Assembly: GCA_034435435.1 (NCBI GenBank)
Contig: DAOTXN010000052.1
Coordinates: forward strand, 1 to 64,000
Origin: DAOTXN01 sp034435435
GTDB taxonomy: Bacteria; Chloroflexota; Anaerolineae; S140-20
Length of the DNA: 64,000 nt
Reading direction: 5' to 3'
Each line of letters begins with the position of its first letter. Position 1 is the first letter of the stretch. The position numbers were made by a program, and so were the translations under genes. Shown here piece after piece: positions 16,028-23,781 of this stretch. Under the pieces are notes generated by a model. It made no database searches and had not been told where the DNA came from. It worked only from the letters and a program-made list of their open reading frames with translations.

Positions 16028-17422
16028 TCAATAATCCTTCAGGGCTACATCTGCCTCGGCCACGACGGCCTCCATCCGCTCCAAAGCGCCCTCCGGCAGC
16101 GCCGGAGGACGATGGTTGTGCAGAATCTCCAGCGCCTCTGCCTGCGCGATTTCCAACATGGTCTTGCCAGGCGGAGGCCAGGCAGGCAGGTATTCACGCC
16201 GCGTAAAGGCGCGCGTCTCGCGCTGGCTCAAAAAACTTCCCCCAATGCCCACCCGCTCGATCAAGTCGGCCTGCAAGTGGGCGTCGTCCACCGGCGTGGG
16301 ACCGACCATGGCTTCGATCTGGTGAATCAAATGGTTGTCCAGCACCATCTTGTCCAAAGACAGGACTTGCGCCGACCCCAACAGTCCCACGCTGTAAATC
16401 TCGTCGGCGCGGGCCAGGTAGGCCAGCAAGCAGGCCGCCGTGGCCTCGTGGCCGTAATGGGCATCGAGCTGCTGTGACGCGGTCGAGACGCCGCCCAGAT
16501 TGACCGGTAGATGATAAAAGCGAGCCATCTCGCGCAGGGCCAGGTGCAACCCGTGTATGTTCGCGCTGGCCTCGTAACGCCCGGTGTGCATATCGAGCTG
16601 CGACGCGCCGGTGCCGTAAATGATGGGCGCGCCGGGCTTCACGGTCTGGAACAGGACCAGCCCACTGAGAAACTCGACGTTGTGCAGCAGCGCCGTCCCA
16701 CCCAACGTCACAGGCGACGTGCCGCCGGCCAGCGGCATCGGGTAGACCATAGTCGGCACGCCCAGGCGGGCCAACTCGATGCAGGCCTCGGTCATCGGGC
16801 CGTCGTGCATCAACGGCGAGATGGTGCAATCAACGACTGAAAAAATGGGCCGGAACTCGTCGCTCCCGGTCGCGGCCTTGGCCAGCTCGACGATAAAGGG
16901 CACCTGCCCGGCGTGCAACACACCGGTGCGCACGGGTTTGGCGGTCTGCGAAAACGCCAGCGCCAAGTGGCGAATCGTGCGCACGTGCGACGGTACGTCG
17001 TTGGCCGCCGTCATCACGTTGACGATTTCCACCTTGTCCAGCGCGTCGGCGAACAGCAGGCCGCGCCGCAGGTCTTCTAGCATCGAGGGGCGGCGCTCGC
17101 CGCTATGCAGGTCTATTGCTTGCGCGCCCTGGCTGTCGGTGGTGTGGTGCGGGCGCCGGCCGTCCAACACCACGTCGCGGGCGGGGTCGCGGGCGCACAG
17201 GCGCGCCACACGGGGGGCCTGCTCCAGCGCCCATTCCACCAGGTCGCGCGGCAGGCTGGCCCAGGTGCGCTCGTAATCCACGCGGCAGCCGAATTTTTCC
17301 AGCACCTCCAACGCCCTGGGCGTGCGGTAGTTGATGCCCACCCGCTCCAGCAGGTCGAGGCTGCGCTCGTGAACCCGCTCTACATCATGTTGGGACAGGA
17401 GGGCATTCAATGTTAACGACAT
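16028..17422 (-). CDS. MttB-superfamily methyltransferase, non-pyrrolysine (copy 5, paired with corrinoid protein)
   Basis: A 464-residue MttB-family protein of a different subgroup from copies 2-4 and 6. The N-terminus is LLSQHDVERVHERSLDLLER, the substrate-side block HHTTDSQGAQAIDLHSGERR replaces STDGCG, and the C-terminal block is VGIGGSFLSQRETRAFTRRE. No in-frame TAG is present. Direct adjacency to the corrinoid-protein gene (10 bases) is the layout of characterised betaine, proline-betaine and carnitine demethylase systems (MtgBC, MtpB, MtcB types). The start is uncertain: ATG 17422 is chosen by alignment to the family N-terminus; a GTG at 17437 is in frame, and neither has a clear ribosome binding site. 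Confidence 0.9.
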   Translation of the reverse strand: MSLTLNALLSQHDVERVHERSLDLLERVGINYRTPRALEVLEKFGCRVDYERTWASLPRDLVEWALEQAPRVARLCARDPARDVVLDGRRPHHTTDSQGAQAIDLHSGERRPSMLEDLRRGLLFADALDKVEIVNVMTAANDVPSHVRTIRHLALAFSQTAKPVRTGVLHAGQVPFIVELAKAATGSDEFRPIFSVVDCTISPLMHDGPMTEACIELARLGVPTMVYPMPLAGGTSPVTLGGTALLHNVEFLSGLVLFQTVKPGAPIIYGTGASQLDMHTGRYEASANIHGLHLALREMARFYHLPVNLGGVSTASQQLDAHYGHEATAACLLAYLARADEIYSVGLLGSAQVLSLDKMVLDNHLIHQIEAMVGPTPVDDAHLQADLIERVGIGGSFLSQRETRAFTRREYLPAWPPPGKTMLEIAQAEALEILHNHRPPALPEGALERMEAVVAEADVALKDY

Positions 17423-17442
17423 CAGGCTGACACACAAACACG

Positions 17443-17802
17443 CTAGACGATCATAGGGGATAGCTCAAGACTGGGTTGTGGCGATTGGGCCGACGGTTCC
17501 AGGCGCACCGGCAATTGCACAATGATATCCAGATACCACCACCAGTGCGCCGGCGGCGCATTTTCATCCCGCCGCCAACTGGCCAAATCGGCAATGCGTT
17601 GGATGGACTCGTAAAATTGCTCGGCTTGCTGCAAAAGCAGCCTATCTGCGTTAAACACGCGCTCCCGTTCTTCCGCTGACAAATGCATCTCATTTCTGGC
17701 AATTTCACTGCGGGTCATAAGCATGTCCAGATGCTCCATACCGCTGGTCTGAGGAAACTGGACATCGACTTCATAAGCTGCAATCAACTCTTTATAGCTC
17801 AT
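17443..17802 (-). CDS. Hypothetical protein, second gene of a small two-gene module
   Basis: A 119-residue soluble protein that I do not recognise. It is acidic and helical in the middle (RSEIARNEMHLSAEERERVF, then ADRLLLQQAEQFYESIQRIA) and has an unusual tryptophan cluster (HWWWYLDIIVQLP) near residues 86-98. The start at 17802 has GGAGAGG 6 bases upstream and overlaps the end of the frameshifted gene before it by 11 bases, so the two were translationally coupled. It is wedged between methyltransferase copies 5 and 6. The layout resembles a toxin-antitoxin pair, but nothing in the sequence proves it. Confidence 0.6.
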   Translation of the reverse strand: MSYKELIAAYEVDVQFPQTSGMEHLDMLMTRSEIARNEMHLSAEERERVFNADRLLLQQAEQFYESIQRIADLASWRRDENAPPAHWWWYLDIIVQLPVRLEPSAQSPQPSLELSPMIV

Positions 17803-18168
17803 CCTCCACCTCTCCTAACGACCCAATCCGCTCAAATCCGGGTTTGCTCAAGTACCGCTCCGGGCGTTCAACCACAAAGGCGCTTTCCAGCATGCCATCG
17901 TAGGCAAACATTACCAGCCAGTGCTGGTCATGAATCAGAGCGACGACAGCCACATAGGGTGCGCGGTCGTACCAATAGCGATACACTTGCGCAGATTGTC
18001 TTGCAACACAGCCAAGATGATGCGCTCATAATCTTCGAGGGTGGCTGTTGATGGCAAATGCCCGCGCAGTTTGCGTTTGTGCAAATGAGATATTGCACTG
18101 CCGGGTTTCCAGCGCACTCGCGTTCGAGCTGCTTTGATTGCCCCAAGTATCAGAGTATGCCCGGGCAT
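17792..18168 (-). pseudogene. Frameshifted small gene, first gene of the two-gene module
   Basis: Two minus-strand frames together make one plausible protein of about 125 residues. The first part (from ATG 18168) includes RVRWKPGSAISHLHKRKLRG, HLPSTATLEDYERIILAVLQ and DN. The reading then continues in another frame from near 17977 with VYRYWYDRAPYVAVVALIHD, QHWLVMFAYDGMLESAFVVE and a tail ending GEVEDEL at 17792. The join is near 17975-17985 and needs a one-base loss; without it the first frame stops at 17935. Either this is a recent loss-of-function or a sequencing error. The product is not recognised, and the coupled downstream gene appears intact. Confidence 0.6.
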
Positions 18169-18237
18169 TGGTTTAGTTGCCTTTGCAAGAGACCCATTTC
18201 ATTATGCACACGATTGGACAGGTTGTCAACCAGACAG

Positions 18238-19707
18238 TCAAAGACAGACTGGCGGACTTTTGTCCACCTCTCTCCCTGCCGCATCCAATATCACGCGTAA
18301 TTCGGCCCGCGCGGCCTCGTCCAGCGGTTCCGGCTCGTGCTCGGCCAGGATTTTGTTGAGCCTGGCTCTGGCCCGCTCACGGATGTCGGGCAGCGGCCGG
18401 CCATCCAGCGGTGGGCGGGGATGGGTTAGTTCGGGAATCCACATCTGGCGCAGGCGCTGGCGGGTGTGCTTCTGAGCCAGGAAATGCCCGCGCGGACCGA
18501 CCTGCGCGATGACCTCAAGCGCCAGCCCATCTGGGCCGGTGTCCATCCCGGCAGCCAGCACGCGGTGGGTGTGATAAATCTCGTCGTCGAAAATAATCTG
18601 CTCCGGGACCAGCAACGTCGAGGCTTTTAGCTCGCCCATTCCCACGACAAAATCCGCCCCGGCCAGCGGAACCAACAAGGCATTGTACACACTGTCGCGC
18701 CCCAGCCGCCAGCTCGCCGGCTCGTCGCAGTCCACGCCGAAAGCGCCGCCGAGGATGGGCACGCCCCAATCGTGGGCCACCTGCACGCCGGCTGCGTGAC
18801 ACAGATACTTTTCGGCAACCGTGTTAATATATTCCGCCGAGGTAGGGTCCATCACCGAAGCGACGATAGAGTAAAACGTCGGCGCGCCGGGGGCCGCCAG
18901 TTGCATCAAGACCATCGCGCTGACGATTTCGGCGCTGGCCTGGGCCAGCGCCCCTCCCGGCGCAGCAGGGGCCGTCGAACCCATATTCGGCATAGACATA
19001 AAACCGACCGGGATACCGGCCTGGGCAAAGGCCAGCGCGCCTTCGATGCCTTCTTTGTCCTGCCCGAGCGGGGCAATGGTGCAAATCAGCGCCGACAGGG
19101 GCGGGCGGGCGCGCAGCCTGTCCCGGTCGCCGGCGATCACCTCGGCCATGCAGATGGCATAGTGGGCCAGTTTTTCGCCCATCACCGTCTCGGTCTGCAC
19201 GTGTTTGACCGTGTGGTTGAAACTGGCGTCCAACTCGTGCAGCGGAGCCAGCCTGCCACAGTCCTGCGCGCTGACCATGGGCCAGTAAAAAGCGATGGAC
19301 GAGAGATAATCGGACACCCGGGCCATTTTCGCCACATCGTCTTTGCACGAAGGGCGCAGCGCGCCGGTCTCAAAGTCCAGGGTGTGCACGCCGCAACCGT
19401 CGGTGGAGAAATAGCTGGCGCTGCCATCGAGCAGCAAATCGGCGCCCTCGGCGCGACCCGCCAGGGTGTAGGTGCGCGGCGCGCAGCGCATGGCCCGCTC
19501 GACCAGATCGGGCGGCAGGTGGACCACTTGGCGCTCCCAATCAACCCGTGCGCCGTGTTCGGCAAAAACGTTCAGCGCGCGCTCCGAAGGAAACTGCACC
19601 CCGACGCGCTCTAACAAGTCGAGCGTGGCCGAGCGGATGGCCGCTATCTCGTCGTCCGCCAACACGCTCAAATGAAACCGTGGGCGAATGGGTTCAATGA
19701 CCGGCAT
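18238..19707 (-). CDS. MttB-superfamily methyltransferase, non-pyrrolysine (copy 6)
   Basis: A 489-residue MttB-family enzyme of the copy 2/3/4 subgroup: FSTDGCGVHTLDFETGALRP, AFYWPMVSAQDCGRLAPLHE, NHTVKHVQTETVMGEK, MPNMGSTAPAAPGGALAQAS and VGPRGHFLAQKHTRQRLRQM. The start at 19707 has AAGGAAGAG upstream with 5-9 bases spacing; an upstream in-frame ATG at 19758 has none. The last residues (DKSPPVCL) run past the usual family end, so the stop region may be shifted. Upstream is a gene-free repeat pair; downstream is the frameshifted small module, so it may form its own unit. Confidence 0.9.
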   Translation of the reverse strand: MPVIEPIRPRFHLSVLADDEIAAIRSATLDLLERVGVQFPSERALNVFAEHGARVDWERQVVHLPPDLVERAMRCAPRTYTLAGRAEGADLLLDGSASYFSTDGCGVHTLDFETGALRPSCKDDVAKMARVSDYLSSIAFYWPMVSAQDCGRLAPLHELDASFNHTVKHVQTETVMGEKLAHYAICMAEVIAGDRDRLRARPPLSALICTIAPLGQDKEGIEGALAFAQAGIPVGFMSMPNMGSTAPAAPGGALAQASAEIVSAMVLMQLAAPGAPTFYSIVASVMDPTSAEYINTVAEKYLCHAAGVQVAHDWGVPILGGAFGVDCDEPASWRLGRDSVYNALLVPLAGADFVVGMGELKASTLLVPEQIIFDDEIYHTHRVLAAGMDTGPDGLALEVIAQVGPRGHFLAQKHTRQRLRQMWIPELTHPRPPLDGRPLPDIRERARARLNKILAEHEPEPLDEAARAELRVILDAAGREVDKSPPVCL

Positions 19708-19788
19708 AGAGTCTCTTCCTTTCGCGTAATTCGCGCCATGCGTGTCATTCGTGCTCAAGAATGACTTCTCTGAAAAAACAAGAGTTTT

Positions 19789-19914
19789 ACCGCAGAGATC
19801 GCAGAGGTCGCAGAGTTTTTGCAGATTCGCTCAAATTTTTCGGGTTTACACCGAAATTCTATCATTTTTGAACCGCGTTTCAGGTTTCTCTGCGCTCTCC
19901 GCGCTCTCTGCGGT
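19789..19914. repeat. Second gene-free copy of the GxxExxY-associated inverted repeat pair
   Basis: ACCGCAGAGATCGCAGAGGT (continuing to 19815) and CTCTGCGCTCTCCGCGCTCT (continuing to 19914) form an inverted pair of the same family as the repeats at 8951-9058 and 9453-9478, here with 72 bases of filler and no gene. The right arm overlaps the stop codon of methyltransferase copy 7 (19914-19916). Confidence 0.65.
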
Positions 19915-21395
19915 TAAATGGCTTTTTCAGGCGAGTCAAGAATCCGTTCGATGGCGGCCTCGGCCTCTGCCGGCAGGGGCGGCGGCGCGTGTGCGGCCAG
20001 CAGGTCCAATGCGCGCTGGCGGGCCAGTTCTTCGACCGTGCGCCCATCCCGCTGCCACACCTCGTAGGAATCGCGGATCAGGATATGGGGCCGCCAGAAC
20101 TCTCGGAAATGGCGGCGGGTGTGCTTTTCGGCCAAAAAGTTGCCCCGCGGCGTGAGCCGTTTGATCATCTCGACCTCTTGGGTCAGGTCGCTCAATTCGA
20201 CGCCTCCCAGCATCCGGCGCAACCCCCCGGCCATCTCGTCATCCAGCACCGCCTGCACGAAAGAGGCCGTGCCGCCCGAATCGGTAGCGGCGATGCCATA
20301 GATAATATCCGCCCCGGCTTGCACGACCGGCAAGACCGTGAGCATTTTCTCAAAAGCGGCCTGGGCGTCCAGCCGCTTGGCGTCGGAGCGAAAACCGGCG
20401 CACATGGAGCGCAGCCCGTAAAAGCGAGCCATGGTCGCGCAACAGTTGTGGATCAGACCCGATTCGGGCACGCCCAGCGCGAGCAGCCCCGTGCGCATAT
20501 CCAGCACCGACGAAACCGAGCCATAGATCACCGGCGCGCCGGGGTACAGCGCCTGAATGGCCGCGATGTAGCCGACGACCTCGGTGTTGATGACCAGCAC
20601 CTCGCCCAGCAGGGTGGCTGGGGCCGACGCGCCGCCCATGGCCATGCTGAGCACCGTCACCGGCACGCCGTGAGCGGCAAAGCGCAGCACGTTTTGCACG
20701 TTTTCCTTGACCATGAACGAGGGGCTGATGGGACAATAGAGCGTGGTGAAAATCGGACGCTGGCGCAACGCCGCCTCACCCCCGGCCACGGCTGCGGCCA
20801 ACTCGACGGCTCGCTCTACGTTTTCCGGCTTGAGTACGCGATGCACCACGTGCTTGCTGGTGTTGCGAAACGACTCGGCGATCTCGACCAGGCCGCTGTC
20901 GCCGGGCACGTCGGTGGCCGTCATAGTGGGGCGCACGAGGTCCACGTTGGGCAGCGCGTCTTCCAGGCGCACCATGTCAATCACGTCCTGACGGGTCGAG
21001 GGCCGGCGCTGACCGGTGTGCAAGTCGAACACCATCACGGGCGTGCCAGAACCCATAAAACGCGGGCCAACGTCGAACGGGACAGGGGTCTGTCCATCGC
21101 GGGCGTACAACTGGAGGTTCTTGGGGGCTTGGTCAAGCAATTCTTGCAACGCTTCCGCCGGAAAGCGGACCATCTGAGCATCCACATCCACCGGCAAACC
21201 GGCGTGTAAGAGTTGGGTCAAAACTTGCGCGTCAGGTATGCACACGCCGACCTGGCTTAGGATTTCCACAGTCTTTGCATGCACCAGATCAATGGTCGAA
21301 TGGGGTAACAGACTCATCGGCATCATCGCTGGGTTGATCACACTCTCGAGGGTTCTGAAGAATGTTCCCTTGTAGAGCAGAGGAAACAGTACCAT
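19914..21395 (-). CDS. MttB-superfamily methyltransferase, non-pyrrolysine (copy 7)
   Basis: A 493-residue MttB-family protein, closest in style to copy 5: the family N-terminus SLLPHSTIDLVHAKTVEILS, VMVFDLHTGQRRPSTRQDVI in place of STDGCG, MGGASAPATLLGEVLVINTE, and the C-terminal LTPRGNFLAEKHTRRHFREF. It has no internal TAG. The start is uncertain. A strong promoter ends about 8 bases before ATG 21395, which would make the message leaderless and the protein 493 residues. Alignment to relatives would favour ATGs at 21317-21326, but none has a ribosome binding site. It is the first gene of the minus-strand island. Confidence 0.88.
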   Translation of the reverse strand: MVLFPLLYKGTFFRTLESVINPAMMPMSLLPHSTIDLVHAKTVEILSQVGVCIPDAQVLTQLLHAGLPVDVDAQMVRFPAEALQELLDQAPKNLQLYARDGQTPVPFDVGPRFMGSGTPVMVFDLHTGQRRPSTRQDVIDMVRLEDALPNVDLVRPTMTATDVPGDSGLVEIAESFRNTSKHVVHRVLKPENVERAVELAAAVAGGEAALRQRPIFTTLYCPISPSFMVKENVQNVLRFAAHGVPVTVLSMAMGGASAPATLLGEVLVINTEVVGYIAAIQALYPGAPVIYGSVSSVLDMRTGLLALGVPESGLIHNCCATMARFYGLRSMCAGFRSDAKRLDAQAAFEKMLTVLPVVQAGADIIYGIAATDSGGTASFVQAVLDDEMAGGLRRMLGGVELSDLTQEVEMIKRLTPRGNFLAEKHTRRHFREFWRPHILIRDSYEVWQRDGRTVEELARQRALDLLAAHAPPPLPAEAEAAIERILDSPEKAI

Positions 21396-21403
21396 CGCGG
21401 AAT

Positions 21404-21432
21404 ATTTTATCCGATTTTCGAATAAATGTCAA
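21404..21432 (-). promoter_or_regulatory. Sigma70-type promoter at the head of the methyltransferase island
   Basis: On the minus strand there is TTGACA (21427-21432), a 17-base spacer and TAAAAT (21404-21409). The predicted start is near 21397, directly before ATG 21395 of methyltransferase copy 7. Confidence 0.75.
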
Positions 21433-21440
21433 TATTATTA

Positions 21441-21483
21441 ACGTAATTTCGTAATTAAATATCACAATATTACGAATTTCGTA
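21441..21483. promoter_or_regulatory. Candidate operator: two AT-rich palindromic boxes
   Basis: TACGAATTTCGTA (21471-21483) is a perfect odd palindrome. A related box, ACGTAATTTCGTAATT (21441-21456), lies 14 bases away. Both are just upstream of the copy 7 promoter and about 35 bases upstream of the secG promoter. The spacing and AT-rich symmetry would suit an Lrp-type or similar dimeric regulator, but no binding protein can be assigned from sequence. Confidence 0.4.
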
Positions 21484-21516
21484 CATCATTGAGCCAAACT
21501 GAACGCTGCCCCCAAC

Positions 21517-21545
21517 TTGTCACATCACCTGGCCTATGTTATAAT
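21517..21545 (+). promoter_or_regulatory. Sigma70-type promoter for secG
   Basis: TTGTCA (21517-21522), a 17-base spacer and a perfect TATAAT (21540-21545). The start is expected near 21552, giving a leader of about 30 bases. Confidence 0.75.
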
Positions 21546-21580
21546 CTCAACGCACACTCAATCGTCAAAGGAGACAAAAG

Positions 21581-21805
21581 TTGGGACCATTTCTGAATCT
21601 GGTACAAATCATCATCTCGGTCGCCCTGATCGTTTTGATCCTAATGCAAACCAAAGGGGGAGGCCTGGGCGGCTTGTTTGGCGGCAGTGATTCCAGCATC
21701 TATAAAACACGCCGAGGCATCGAAAGAACCTTGTTCAACCTCACGGTAGTTCTGGCAATGGCTTTTTTTGTCGTCGCCATTATCAACATCATTGCTGCCG
21801 GATAA
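21581..21805 (+). CDS. secG: Preprotein translocase subunit SecG
   Basis: A 74-residue protein with the SecG layout: a first membrane helix (LNLVQIIISVALIVLILMQT), the conserved glycine-rich cytoplasmic loop KGGGLGGLFGGSDSSIYKTR, and a second membrane helix (LFNLTVVLAMAFFVVAIINI). It joins SecY and SecE in the translocation channel. The start is TTG at 21581 with AAAGGAG 7 bases upstream. A promoter lies 36 bases before it and a terminator 18 bases after it, so it is a single-gene unit. Confidence 0.93.
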   Translation: MGPFLNLVQIIISVALIVLILMQTKGGGLGGLFGGSDSSIYKTRRGIERTLFNLTVVLAMAFFVVAIINIIAAG

Positions 21806-21823
21806 TATGACTTGCATAGGATA

Positions 21824-21858
21824 CGACGTGCCTGGCTGCAGGCACGTCGCGTTTGTAT
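21824..21858 (+). terminator. Intrinsic terminator after secG
   Basis: CGACGTGCCTG (21824-21834) and CAGGCACGTCG (21839-21849) form a perfect 11-bp stem with a 4-base loop, followed by a T-rich tail. It lies inside the longest open frame of the next gene and so argues for a later start there. Confidence 0.75.
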
Positions 21859-21865
21859 TGTTTCT

Positions 21866-23608
21866 GTGATCCAACACATTCGCTGGCAAATCCTGTTGGT
21901 TCTAGTTGGCATTGGCCTATTGGCTGCGCTGCTGATCTATGTGGCGCTCAACTTTACCACGGTGTGGGTAGCTGGACGAGGAGGCACTTACGTCGAGGGA
22001 TTGGCCGGCACGCCACAATATATCAACCCGCTCCTTTGCCAAACCTATGAAGTAGATGGCGACCTGTGCGCGCTGGTGTTTAATGGCCTGACGCGTATGG
22101 GATATGGAGGTCAAGTTGAGCCGGACTTGGCCGAACGGTGGGATGTATCGGCCGACGGCTTGACGTACACCTTTTACCTGCGGGCGGGTGTGCGCTGGCA
22201 CGACGGCGCACCCCTGAGCGCCGACGACGTATTGTTCACGATCAAATTGATCCAGGATCCCAACTTCCCCGGTCCGCCCGACTGGGGAGAATTGTGGCGT
22301 ACGGTGACGGCCACCCAGATCGATGATAAGATTGTGCGCTTTCAACTGGCGCAACCCTTTCCTCCTTTCCTCGACTATACCACCGTCGGCATCTTGCCCC
22401 AGCACTTGCTGCAAGATGTGCCGGCCGCCGAACTGCCTGCTCACCCGTTCAATCTCGCACCTGTCGGCACAGGCATCTACAGTGTCGCTCAAATCGTGAC
22501 CGATACAGAACGCATCTCGCACATCATCCTAAGCGCCAATCCTTTCTATTATAAGCAACGGCCACTCATTGGGCGTATCCAGTTCAAATTCTACCCTAGC
22601 TACCAAGCAGTGTACCAAGCCTATTTGAAAAACGAGGTACAGGGTATCGGTCGCGTCGCGCCTGAAGACCTACCAGCCGCCCGGCGAGACCCTAATTTGC
22701 AGTTGTTTACCTCCGCCTTGCCGCGTTACTCGCTGATTTACCTCAATCACGCCAGCGAAACAGCCCCATTTTTCGCCGAGCGAGAGATACGCCAGGCTCT
22801 TATGTACGCCCTCGACCGCCAGGCCCTCATCGACAATGTTCTGGACGGGCAGGGTATCGTCGCCCAAAGCCCGGTGATGGCCAACTCGTGGGCTTTCACC
22901 CCCACCCTGGCCGGCTACAGTTATGACCCGGCGCAGGCCATAGCGTTACTACAAAAAGCCGGATGGCAGGCCAGCGGACCCGTCACCTCGCTGCCACTCA
23001 CCCCTACGACCTCGATGACACCCATTGTCCAGACGTGGTTCAAAGAAGGCCGAACGCTGTCTTTTTCTCTGTTGGCGCCCGATGACCCGGAACGAATTGC
23101 CATCGCCACAGAAATCGCCCGCCAATGGGCATTAGTCGGCATTCAAGCCAACGTGGAACCGGTGGTCAGCGGCTTTGTGAATGAGCGACTCACGCCGAGA
23201 CACTACCAAGCCGCCCTGGTCGAATTGGATCTGACCTTTGTGGGCGACCCCGACCCCTATCCTCTCTGGCATCAAAACTATGTCGAGCCGCCGGGGCAGA
23301 ACTATGCCGGCTATAACAGCCGGGAAATGAGTGAGATTCTAGAAACCGCACGGCTGATCCCCGACCCGCAGACCCGCAAACAATGGTACGTCGAGTTTCA
23401 AATCCTCTTTGCCCAAGACGTGCCGGCCATTATGCTTTATCAGCCCACATTCAGCTACGCCATCGATCGCAACGTGCGGGGCGTACATGTCGGCCCGATT
23501 GTGCGGCCGGGTGATCGCTTTTTAGGCATCGCCGATTGGTACGTGCGCCTGCGGCGAGTAATCCGCAGCGCCGCCGAGTCCGAGGGATTGGAGCCGGTGT
23601 CGCCTTGA
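21866..23608 (+). CDS. ABC transporter substrate-binding protein, peptide type (SBP family 5), membrane-anchored
   Basis: About 580 residues from GTG 21866. The N-terminus has a single hydrophobic segment (ILLVLVGIGLLAALLIYVAL, about residues 9-28) with no lipobox Cys, so it is a membrane anchor or uncleaved signal. The mature region has the family 5 pattern: TPQYINPLLCQTYEVDGDLC, DLAERWDVSADGLTYTFYLR, then VRWHDGAPLSADDVLFTIKL, and REIRQALMYALDRQALIDNV. The open frame reaches back to a TTG at 21812, but that would translate through the secG terminator hairpin. GTG 21866 lacks a good ribosome binding site, so the start is uncertain. No permease or ATPase genes follow, only a tRNA. Confidence 0.8.
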   Translation: MIQHIRWQILLVLVGIGLLAALLIYVALNFTTVWVAGRGGTYVEGLAGTPQYINPLLCQTYEVDGDLCALVFNGLTRMGYGGQVEPDLAERWDVSADGLTYTFYLRAGVRWHDGAPLSADDVLFTIKLIQDPNFPGPPDWGELWRTVTATQIDDKIVRFQLAQPFPPFLDYTTVGILPQHLLQDVPAAELPAHPFNLAPVGTGIYSVAQIVTDTERISHIILSANPFYYKQRPLIGRIQFKFYPSYQAVYQAYLKNEVQGIGRVAPEDLPAARRDPNLQLFTSALPRYSLIYLNHASETAPFFAEREIRQALMYALDRQALIDNVLDGQGIVAQSPVMANSWAFTPTLAGYSYDPAQAIALLQKAGWQASGPVTSLPLTPTTSMTPIVQTWFKEGRTLSFSLLAPDDPERIAIATEIARQWALVGIQANVEPVVSGFVNERLTPRHYQAALVELDLTFVGDPDPYPLWHQNYVEPPGQNYAGYNSREMSEILETARLIPDPQTRKQWYVEFQILFAQDVPAIMLYQPTFSYAIDRNVRGVHVGPIVRPGDRFLGIADWYVRLRRVIRSAAESEGLEPVSP

Positions 23609-23632
23609 CAAATCAAAGGCAATGTATACAAT
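23605..23632 (+). promoter_or_regulatory. Promoter of tRNA-Leu
   Basis: A perfect TTGACA (23605-23610), a 16-base spacer and TACAAT (23627-23632) lead to a start 2-9 bases before the tRNA. The -35 box overlaps the stop codon of the upstream binding-protein gene. Confidence 0.75.
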
Positions 23633-23641
23633 AGTATCCAG

Positions 23642-23725
23642 GCCGAAGTGGCGGAATTGGCAGACGCGCTACGTTCAGGGCGTAGTGGGCGTACGCCCGT
23701 GTGGGTTCAAATCCCACCTTCGGCA
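23642..23725 (+). tRNA. tRNA-Leu (anticodon CAG)
   Basis: The 84-base class II tRNA has a 7-bp acceptor stem GCCGAAG/CTTCGGC and discriminator A at 23725. The anticodon stem is CTACG/CGTAG with loop TTCAGGG, giving anticodon CAG at 23676-23678. It has a long variable arm (GGGCGTACGCCC-like) and a T arm with GGTTCAAATCC. The 3' CCA is not encoded. Confidence 0.95.
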
Positions 23726-23733
23726 TCTTTGAT

Positions 23734-23765
23734 AGTCCCAGACTGGCCTCAGTTTGGGACTTTTT
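23734..23765 (+). terminator. Intrinsic terminator after tRNA-Leu
   Basis: AGTCCCAGACTG (23734-23745) pairs with CAGTTTGGGACT (23750-23761) through a 12-bp stem with one G-T wobble and a 4-base loop, followed directly by TTTT. Confidence 0.85.
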
Positions 23766-23781
23766 AGAAAGGTCAACAATC

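Noticed and set aside
3833..21395. Pyrrolysine (amber) codons in the MttB-family genes
   Set aside because: All seven genes are uninterrupted frames of normal length; no in-frame TAG or pyrrolysine gene (pylBCDST) was seen.
21812..21865. Earlier start (TTG 21812) for the peptide-type binding protein
   Set aside because: It would place the secG terminator hairpin inside the coding sequence and adds basic residues unlike a signal peptide; GTG 21866 is preferred, though weakly supported.
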